Source: Eubacterium plexicaudatum ASF492 (GTDB taxonomy: Bacteria > Bacillota > Clostridia > Lachnospirales > Lachnospiraceae). From it: a stretch of 64,000 nucleotides of DNA. Below, one piece after another: positions 58,162-64,000 of this stretch. The DNA lies in contig NZ_AQFT02000001.1 in the NCBI RefSeq assembly GCF_000364225.2, positions 3,925,501-3,989,500 of the forward strand. Direction: 5' to 3'. A model generated the notes under the pieces. The model saw nothing but the letters and a program-made list of their open reading frames with translations. It was not told the origin of the DNA and did no database searches. The position numbers and the translations under genes were made by a program. Position 1 is the first letter of the stretch, and every line of letters begins with the position of its first letter.

Positions 58162-59826
58162 TCAGCCTGTGACCTGCTCCACTTCCGGTATGGGTTTGAG
58201 ATTAAAATGAATTTCGATAGAAATGTGTCTTGTTTTGTCGCTGTCTATGGTTTCATGGACAACGATTTCTTTCATCAGGCGGTTTAAGGTGGAAGCGTCC
58301 AGCTCGGTGATGTCCCGGTATTCCTGTATGGATTCCACCCACTGCCTTGCGTCCACGGCAAGCCGGATTTCATCGGCAAGGCGTTTCCGGCCTTCCTCAG
58401 CCTTGGCTTTTAATTCCGCCTGTTCCTTCTGTGTCTTTTCCAGCAGGAGATTGAAGTTTTCTTCTGTGATTCGTCCGGCTACCATATCCTCATAGAGCCG
58501 CAATACCATCTTTTCCAGCACTTCAATCCGTTCTTCGTCTTTGGCAAGGGTGCGCTCCATCGCTTCCCGCTGGTCTTTCTGTCTGGCATGGCAGGTATCG
58601 GTCAGCCGTCCGGCTACTGCTTCACTGTCTGTCAGGGCAGCGGCGGCGCACTCCCGGATTTTGTTCAGCACAAGGGAATAGAGCGTGTCAAACTCAACCC
58701 GGTGCTGTGTGCAGTGCTGCTTCCCATAGGCATTGTAGGTCTTGCAGGAGAAAATCCGCTTCGGGAACTTCTCATGCGTGGTGCGGATAGTAAGAGCCTT
58801 TCCGCACTCCCCACATTTTATCAGCCCTGCAAAGAGGTTGATTCCCCCGGATTTGCCCGGTCGCTGGCGGGATTTCAGTTTTTCCTGCACAATCGCAAAG
58901 TCCTTTTTGTCCACCAGTGGCTCATGCGTCCCCTCCACCACAATCCAGTCCTCCGGCTTCTTATCCCGGATAGTGCCGATTTTAAAGCGGTACTCGGTCT
59001 TTTGGGAAGCGATTGCGCCGGTGTAGACGGGATTCATCAGGATTTCCTTAATCACGGAGAAGTCCCAGACGTACCGCCCGTTTTCCGGGTCTTTCTTTTC
59101 CCATTTGGTGCGGATGTTCCGGTGTCCCCGCTTCCGGTTCCACCATGTGGGGCAGGGGTGCTTTTCTTCCTCCAGCCTGCGCCGGATGTAGTTGGGGCCG
59201 TGCCCGTCCAGCGCATACCCGAAAATCAGCCGGACAACCGGGGCGGTTTCCCCGTCAATGAGAAGGTGGTTCTTGTCCTCCGGGTCTTTCTTGTAGCCAA
59301 ACGGGGCGATACAGCCGGTGAACTGGCCTTTCTGCGCCTTCAGCACATAGGAAGAATGGACTTTCTTGGAAATATCCTTGCTGTACATCTCATTCAGGAT
59401 ATTTTTAAAGGGCGCAATGTCGTTGTTGTCCCGCATGGTGTCGATACCGTCATTCATGGCGATGTAGCGCACACCGTTTCTTGGGAAGAAGTCCTCGATA
59501 AGCTGCCCGGTCTGCAAGTAGTTCCGTCCTAATCTTGATAAATCTTTCGTAATGACAAGGTTTACCTGTTTCCGCTCAATGGCTTTCAACATCCGTTTCA
59601 GGTCGGGACGTTCCATGTTCAAGCCGGTAAAGCCATCGTCCTGATAGACTGCCGCAACCTCCCATCCCTGCTTTTCGCAGAACTTTTCCAGCATATCCCG
59701 CTGGTTTTCGATACTTGCACTCGTGCCGTCAAGGTCATCATCTTTTGAGAGCCTGCAATAAATCGCTGCCCGGAAACTCCCGGCAAAGAGTGCGTCCATC
59801 CCTGTATATCCAAAAGTGTTCATCAT
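58162..59826 (-). CDS. Large serine recombinase
   Basis: A 554-residue recombinase. The catalytic domain has RAAIYCRLSKDDDLDGTSAS (nucleophile Ser near 27), VYQDDGFTGLNMERPDLKRM and LVITKDLSRLGRNYLQTGQL. The recombinase domain follows (KKVHSSYVLKAQKGQFTGCI), then a zinc ribbon (LIKCGECGKALTIRTTHEKF, FSCKTYNAYGKQHCTQHRVE) and a long coiled coil with a DUF4368-like tail. It would integrate and excise the mobilizable element; its gene lies 100 bases from the junction in maff2, as expected. The gene is intact. Confidence 0.93.
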   Translation of the reverse strand: MMNTFGYTGMDALFAGSFRAAIYCRLSKDDDLDGTSASIENQRDMLEKFCEKQGWEVAAVYQDDGFTGLNMERPDLKRMLKAIERKQVNLVITKDLSRLGRNYLQTGQLIEDFFPRNGVRYIAMNDGIDTMRDNNDIAPFKNILNEMYSKDISKKVHSSYVLKAQKGQFTGCIAPFGYKKDPEDKNHLLIDGETAPVVRLIFGYALDGHGPNYIRRRLEEEKHPCPTWWNRKRGHRNIRTKWEKKDPENGRYVWDFSVIKEILMNPVYTGAIASQKTEYRFKIGTIRDKKPEDWIVVEGTHEPLVDKKDFAIVQEKLKSRQRPGKSGGINLFAGLIKCGECGKALTIRTTHEKFPKRIFSCKTYNAYGKQHCTQHRVEFDTLYSLVLNKIRECAAAALTDSEAVAGRLTDTCHARQKDQREAMERTLAKDEERIEVLEKMVLRLYEDMVAGRITEENFNLLLEKTQKEQAELKAKAEEGRKRLADEIRLAVDARQWVESIQEYRDITELDASTLNRLMKEIVVHETIDSDKTRHISIEIHFNLKPIPEVEQVTG

Positions 59827-59832
59827 AACCGT

Positions 59833-60030
59833 TTACCCGCACAATCCAGACGGAACACGGTCACTTGGAACCTCACCTTTATTATACCCTATTTCTTGTG
59901 ATTTAGCAAGATATTCTTTATCTATTTTTCTGCTGTGTTTCTGTGCGATAAGGCTCACGAAAACGTCCGTAGCGTCCAGTTCGCCGTCAAATATTGTGGT
60001 GACATGAATCTCTGTTTTATTTTTCGCCAT
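59833..60030 (-). CDS. Small conserved-looking protein beside the serine recombinase
   Basis: A 65-residue protein: MAKNKTEIHVTTIFDGELDA, TDVFVSLIAQKHSRKIDKEY, LAKSQEIGYNKGEVPSDRVP, ending SGLCG. The ATG at 60030 has TGGAGGA ten bases upstream. It ends seven bases before the recombinase start, so the two genes are in one transcript. No family is recognised. A role as a recombination accessory is possible only by position. Confidence 0.65.
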   Translation of the reverse strand: MAKNKTEIHVTTIFDGELDATDVFVSLIAQKHSRKIDKEYLAKSQEIGYNKGEVPSDRVPSGLCG

Positions 60031-60283
60031 AGGCAGTTGTCCTCCATAGATGAAAACAGCCAGACAGGGAAGGTCGGCAACGAAGTCCGGCAACGGGCTT
60101 CAAAAAACCATGAAACTAATCCTTGTCTGGCGGTTGGGTTATTTTATACTTTTTCTTTTATTTTTCTGTTGTTTTGGTTGTTAAAAGGGAGAAAAGCCCG
60201 CAGTTACGGGATTTTGCCCGGCAACCGGCCCGGCAACGGGATAGCAACGAAGTGTGCAACAGGCTGTTATTTGCCGGATTTTT

Positions 60284-61681
60284 TCAGAAGGGAAGCTCCA
60301 TCTGCTCCGGCACTGGCGTAAATCCCTCCGGGGTTTTTCCCGCCCCGTTGCCGGTGTCCGTTGTCGGCTGTTCCCGTTCCCATCCTTTTTGTCTGCCGTA
60401 CCCGGCAAACATCCGGGGATTGGAGAAATACTTCCAGCCAGTGACGCACTGGTTCATTATCTCGTTGATTTCCCGGATTTCCCATTGTTTCGGCTCGTCA
60501 AAAGCGTGGTTTAAGGCTTCTTTGTAAAGCTGTTTGGAGCAGACGGTATCGCCGGGGTAGCTGTCAAGGAAAGCCTGAATCATCCCGGCTTTGGTGTCCT
60601 CCGGCATAAAGTCCCGCTGGTGTTCTTTTAGATAGCGCACCATTTCCGGGCTGAATGTCAGCTTCCATCTGCCGCTTCTGTAAATCTCCATCGCTTCCGC
60701 CCATACTTGGTTTAAATAGGCTCTGGAAGCGGCTTCGTCCTCTAAAATGTGTGTTTCCGCCTGTTCCGGGCATACCTGTATGGGGATAAAGCGGCGGTTG
60801 CCGGAGCGGTCAAGGGGCAGGAAGTCAAGGGCGTTGGACGTGCCGCCGAACACGCACTGCCTTGGGCGGTCTGCCGGGTGGGTTTCATAGGGTATCTTGT
60901 AAACCTCCTTCTGGCGGCTCAAAAATGACTTGATTTCCTCTATGCTCTTGGCGTTTGCGGTGGCAATCATCTCCGACATCTCGATTATCCAGTGGCCTTG
61001 CAGCTTGCGGTATACGTTGTCGTCGTCCAGCTTCCGTAAATCATCGGAGAACCACTCGTCTTTGACCGCCAGCAGGCGGAAGAAGGTGGACTTCCCGGCT
61101 CCCTGACCGCCTACCAGACAGAGCATGATTTCAAATTTACAGCCGGGGGAAAATGCCCGGTGGATGGCTCCCAATAAGAACAGGCGCAGGGATTGGTAAG
61201 TGTAATCGTCCTCACTGGCTCCCAGAAAGTGCCGCAGGCAGGAGCGTATCCGTTCGGTTCCATCCCATGTCAGGCTGTTTAAATACTCCCGGACGGGGTG
61301 GTAGCTGTTCTGGTTGGCGGCAAGGTCGGCAGCGTCCTGTATCTTCTTTTCGCTTGTCAGGCCATAAGTTTCTTCCAGATACAGCCGGATATATTTCATG
61401 TCCGTATCGGTCATGGGGCTGTCTGTGGGTCTTTTGTAGCCGATAGGCTTTAAAATATCGGTGTGGTCGGTCAGCAGGTTATAGGCAACCGCCCCGGAAA
61501 GGAGCGGGTCGCACTGGAACACGGTCAGGCAGTTGCGGATGCTGTTGCGGAAGCCGCCTTTTTCGGTAGTTTCCAGCAAGGCTTTGACGTCCTCAACGCT
61601 CCGGGGCGGCTCGGTGTTTTCTGCCATGTTCTTTAGTTCCTGCCGTATCTGCGGCGGTAAATTCTGCCATTCGCCTTTCAA
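60284..61681 (-). CDS. VapE-family (virulence-associated E) helicase/primase-like protein
   Basis: A 465-residue P-loop protein. Walker A is MLCLVGGQGAGKSTFFRLLA (near residues 199-218), and WIIEMSEMIATANAKSIEEI, KIPYETHPADRPRQCVFGGT, SGNRRFIPIQVCPEQ follow, as in VapE/P4-alpha-like replication helicases. It probably drives autonomous replication of the excised element together with the CHC2 protein. The start is a TTG at 61681 with AAGGAAG upstream, inside the end of the CHC2 gene. Confidence 0.88.
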   Translation of the reverse strand: MKGEWQNLPPQIRQELKNMAENTEPPRSVEDVKALLETTEKGGFRNSIRNCLTVFQCDPLLSGAVAYNLLTDHTDILKPIGYKRPTDSPMTDTDMKYIRLYLEETYGLTSEKKIQDAADLAANQNSYHPVREYLNSLTWDGTERIRSCLRHFLGASEDDYTYQSLRLFLLGAIHRAFSPGCKFEIMLCLVGGQGAGKSTFFRLLAVKDEWFSDDLRKLDDDNVYRKLQGHWIIEMSEMIATANAKSIEEIKSFLSRQKEVYKIPYETHPADRPRQCVFGGTSNALDFLPLDRSGNRRFIPIQVCPEQAETHILEDEAASRAYLNQVWAEAMEIYRSGRWKLTFSPEMVRYLKEHQRDFMPEDTKAGMIQAFLDSYPGDTVCSKQLYKEALNHAFDEPKQWEIREINEIMNQCVTGWKYFSNPRMFAGYGRQKGWEREQPTTDTGNGAGKTPEGFTPVPEQMELPF

Positions 61682-62240
61682 GGTTTCTCACTTCCTTTCC
61701 GTGTCCTGTGATAAGGGCTGCCCGCTCTGAAAGTTCCCCCGATAGAAGTACGTCCATCAGGTATTCCACCCGGCTCATGTTCTGCAGGGCTTCCACAAAC
61801 CGGGGATTCCATGCTTCATCCGGCTGTCGTGGGGCGTGTTCCTCCTTCCAGCGGCGCAGGAGATGGTAATAGTCAGACAACACCCGGAAACAGTGCCGCT
61901 CCATGCGCTTAAATTTCTGTTCTTCGGTTTCCCTCCGTAAGCGTGGCCGGATGGGCTGCTTCCCGGCGTTCCTCCCGTCCTCATAGGGGATGGAGAAGTC
62001 CTGCGCCAGCATGAGGGCGGCTTCCTTACTGCCGATTCCATAAAGACGGGAAACAAAGTCAATCACGTCCCCGGTGGATCCGCAGCCGAAACAGTAAAAG
62101 CGGCGGTCAACCTTCATGCTTGGGTTCTTATCGTTATGGAACGGGCAGACGCACATCCCGTTCCGGTTTACTTTTATTCCATAACGCTCCGCAGCCTGCC
62201 TTGTGGTGACGGACTGCTTCACGGCTTCAAATACGTTCAA
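61593..62240 (-). CDS. CHC2 zinc-finger primase-like protein of the mobilizable element
   Basis: A 215-residue protein homologous to the N-terminal domain of the ICE protein at 45621-47858: CVCPFHNDKNPSMKVDRRFY, CFGCGSTGDVIDFVSRLYGI, GSKEAALMLAQDFSIPYEDG. The CHC2 finger is complete, but no Toprim domain follows, so it is a partial primase that may load or assist. The start is TTG at 62240, ten bases after AGGAGG. Unlike the ICE version it ends as a free-standing protein, shortly after the conserved NLERR. Confidence 0.87.
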   Translation of the reverse strand: MNVFEAVKQSVTTRQAAERYGIKVNRNGMCVCPFHNDKNPSMKVDRRFYCFGCGSTGDVIDFVSRLYGIGSKEAALMLAQDFSIPYEDGRNAGKQPIRPRLRRETEEQKFKRMERHCFRVLSDYYHLLRRWKEEHAPRQPDEAWNPRFVEALQNMSRVEYLMDVLLSGELSERAALITGHGKEVRNLERRMAEFTAADTAGTKEHGRKHRAAPER

Positions 62241-62320
62241 TAGGCGTTTCCTCCTGATAATCCCAACGTGAACGGCACAATGTCGCTCACGTTATCTGTA
62301 AATCCATCTTGTTCAAAATG

Positions 62321-62370
62321 AAAAAGCACCTGCCAGCGATTTCCAATCACAAAACAAGTGCCTGTTTAAA
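62321..62370 (-). terminator. Probable terminator of the MobQ relaxase gene
   Basis: On the minus strand AGGCACTTG, a loop of about 22 bases and CAGGTGCTT (7 of 9 pairs) followed by T5 lie at the relaxase stop codon (62366). The stem is imperfect and partly overlaps the stop. Confidence 0.4.
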
Positions 62371-63955
62371 GTTCCATATTCTGTTGTTTCTGTGTCCGGG
62401 GCGGCTGGCGTTTCTCTGCCTGCTCCTGCCGGATGCGTTCCTGCCGCCCTTTCAGGTTCCCCTGTACGGACGGTTTCTTCCCCGGCTCGGCGGTCTGGCG
62501 GTACTGCTCGGACGGCAATACCTGATTGAGCCAGCGGCGCACATCTCGCAGCACTTTTACATCTGCCTGCACCGATTCCAGCTCCTCCCCCTGTTCCGGC
62601 AGGGCAGAAGCAAGCTGTTCCCGTTCCGCTTCCAAATCTTTGCGGGAGTAGGAATTGCCTTTCAGGTTGGCTTTCAAATACCGGATAGCGGCATTGTAAG
62701 CGTCCAGTTCCTCCCGGTGGCTCTCCGCAAACTGCTCTTTTTTCTTCTTCCAACCGATAGCGGCGTACTCCTTATGGACTGGCTTGTTGGCTTCGTATTT
62801 ATCAATGTAGGACAGCATGGTGTCGATGGCTTTGATACGCTTCTCGCTTTTTTTCACGCCCTCCATGACAGAAACGGCGGTCTGGCTGATTTCGTCCAGC
62901 CGGGTGTCAAGGCTTTCCACGGTGGAGATTCCTTTTTCCCGCAGAAAATCCATTGCCGCCTGTACCTTGTTGAAGTCGGCAACTGTGCCTTTGAGCTTCC
63001 CTCTGGAAGTCCAGTCGGCACGCTGTCCGCTCCGCAGTTCTAAATACTGTGAGAGCAGCTCCGGTATGGTCGGTTCCTTCGTCTGCTCCAATGCTTCCAT
63101 CAGAGCTGCTTTTTTCTCCTTTAAATCGGCAATCCAGCCTTTTAAGTGGCGCACCATCTGGCGGATGGACTGCATGAGGGAGTTGGCGGCTTTGATGTCC
63201 CGGTTCAGGTTGCCGATGCTGGTCTGGATTCCCTTCTTCTCCATCTGGCAGGCGGCTGCCCCCATGTGGACGGTGGGGATTTTATCAATCCCCTGTCGGG
63301 CATAGGAGCGCAGGTCAAGCCGTTCCGGGCGGTCATTGGCTTCCAGATAGCGGTTGGCCGTGTCCGCCCATCCCTGCCGCCAGATTTCGGCGTACTTCCG
63401 GTCGTTCCAGTCCACGGTGTTCTCCTTATGGCATTTCCATCTGCCGGACGGGAGCCGGATTCTTTCGCCGTTCTCGTCAAGGTCGTATACCTTGCGGCAT
63501 TTGGGGAGCCATTTCCCTTTTTCGTCCATCGCCCGCATGGTGAGCAGGATATGGGCGTGGGGGTTGCCGTCCCCTTTGTCATGGATGGCAAAATCGGCTA
63601 TCATGCCTTTGTAAACAAAAAACTCCCGGCAGTAGTCACGGATAAGGTCGGCGTGCTGTTCCGATGGGATTTCCCTTGGGATGGCAAGCACGAACCTCCG
63701 GGCAAGCTGGGAGTTCCATTGTTTTTCCTGTGCTTCGGCAGAGTTCCATAAAGTATTGCGGTCTGCATACTCCGGCGGCACATGGGGCGGGAGCATGATT
63801 TCTTTGTGGGTGACTTCGTTCTTGTAGGGATAGTATTTCTGCTCTTGGTCGTATTCAGAGAACAGCTTCTCGCCGCTCTGGTAGGCGGCGGCAGAAACGG
63901 CGGATTCGTTGTTGCTCCGCTTAATGATGGTGATTTTACAGTGCGGGCATGGCAA
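62366..63955 (-). CDS. MobQ (MobA/MobL)-family relaxase
   Basis: A 529-residue relaxase. The N-terminal domain has KITIIKRSNNESAVSAAAYQ-SGEKL and the metal-binding motif GNPHAHILLTMRAM (near residues 130-143), with the catalytic Tyr likely in the first 40 residues. SGRWKCHKENTVDWNDRKYA and DLRSYARQGIDKIPTVHMGA are also family segments. The second half is a long coiled coil with basic tail. GGAGGG precedes the ATG at 63955. It would nick the element's oriT and lead its strand through a helper's channel. It is the farthest gene to the right that is fully inside the window. Confidence 0.92.
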   Translation of the reverse strand: MPCPHCKITIIKRSNNESAVSAAAYQSGEKLFSEYDQEQKYYPYKNEVTHKEIMLPPHVPPEYADRNTLWNSAEAQEKQWNSQLARRFVLAIPREIPSEQHADLIRDYCREFFVYKGMIADFAIHDKGDGNPHAHILLTMRAMDEKGKWLPKCRKVYDLDENGERIRLPSGRWKCHKENTVDWNDRKYAEIWRQGWADTANRYLEANDRPERLDLRSYARQGIDKIPTVHMGAAACQMEKKGIQTSIGNLNRDIKAANSLMQSIRQMVRHLKGWIADLKEKKAALMEALEQTKEPTIPELLSQYLELRSGQRADWTSRGKLKGTVADFNKVQAAMDFLREKGISTVESLDTRLDEISQTAVSVMEGVKKSEKRIKAIDTMLSYIDKYEANKPVHKEYAAIGWKKKKEQFAESHREELDAYNAAIRYLKANLKGNSYSRKDLEAEREQLASALPEQGEELESVQADVKVLRDVRRWLNQVLPSEQYRQTAEPGKKPSVQGNLKGRQERIRQEQAEKRQPPRTQKQQNMEL

Positions 63956-63957
63956 GC

Positions 63958-63986
63958 GTGCGCCCTCCTTTCTCCCGGATTCCGGG
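63958..63986. other. Possible MobQ oriT fragment
   Basis: GTGCGCCCT (63958-63966) equals the core of the MOBQ nic-site consensus TAAGTGCGCCCT, and an inverted repeat CCCGGA-T-TCCGGG lies at 63974-63986, immediately upstream of the relaxase gene, where such oriT sites often are. The match overlaps the relaxase ribosome-binding site, which alone could explain part of it. Confidence 0.25.
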
Positions 63987-64000
63987 CATAGAAAAAACAG

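Larger units (their letters stand above)
58060..64000 (-). mobile_element. Integrative mobilizable element inserted in maff2 (right end outside window)
   Basis: It encodes a large serine recombinase, a small partner protein, a VapE-like helicase, a CHC2 primase-like protein and a MobQ relaxase, all on the minus strand. There is no transfer channel, so it would need a helper conjugative element. Its left junction cuts the ICE's maff2 gene. The right end was not reached. Confidence 0.8.

Noticed and set aside
62265..62293. Inverted repeat AACGTGA/TCACGTT upstream of the CHC2 gene
   Set aside because: Only seven pairs with a 15-base loop; too weak to call an operator or attenuator.

Overview
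The window looks like a chromosome segment of a gut Clostridia species, probably Lachnospiraceae or a close relative. This rests on the gene families (Tn1549-type conjugation genes, Maff2, TnpV, IS66/ISAs1/IS4 transposases, a GPH sugar transporter), not on a taxonomic marker. No rRNA, tRNA or CRISPR was seen. Almost everything is mobile DNA, nested several layers deep.

Layout. Positions 1-1166 are the right part of an IS66 element. At 1262-8565 lies a chromosomal stretch with a VOC protein, a DDE transposase, and a probable tetR - GPH transporter - lysophospholipase operon. An ISAs1 copy (6919-8362, 10-bp target duplication) sits just upstream of the tetR promoter. An IS4/IS50-type element (8566-10024) interrupts a small reading frame. 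From about 10025 to 58059 runs one large Tn1549-type ICE read mainly on the minus strand: two tandem tyrosine integrases, an excisionase and a sigma-like regulator; a cargo of a large SLH-anchored surface protein, a pseudo-receiver protein and an AgrA/AgrC-like two-component system; then relaxase, MobC, an AbiE toxin-antitoxin pair with a DUF1016 nuclease, accessory proteins, a methylase/helicase, CHC2/ArdC, topoisomerase III, and the transfer channel genes (CHAP hydrolase, VirB4, PrgI, TrbL-like, Maff2). From 58060 to the right edge is a second, mobilizable element (serine recombinase, VapE-like helicase, CHC2 protein, MobQ relaxase) whose left end cuts the ICE's maff2 gene.

Inside the ICE are three more insertions. 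A four-gene DDE/AAA transposon (24313-27863, 6-bp target duplication) splits the relaxase gene. A Recombinase-in-Trio (RIT) element (29092-32625, 6-bp duplication) splits the DUF1016 nuclease gene at a predicted catalytic Asp codon. A relative of the first transposon (36556-40230, no target duplication) has replaced most of the methylase/helicase gene. Relaxase, helicase and maff2 are therefore all broken, so the ICE is probably unable to transfer by itself.

Thirteen frame breaks in otherwise well-preserved genes all lie at short homopolymers and are each repaired by one base. This pattern points to base-calling error more than to gene decay. Where a gene is broken this way the entry says so and describes the joined product.

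The strongest leads are the two related four-gene transposons with their unknown DUF6431 and DUF5348 partners, the RIT insertion with its repeat array, the TnpV gene nested in another frame of the helicase gene, and the LytTR-type direct repeats between the divergent surface-protein and two-component operons.
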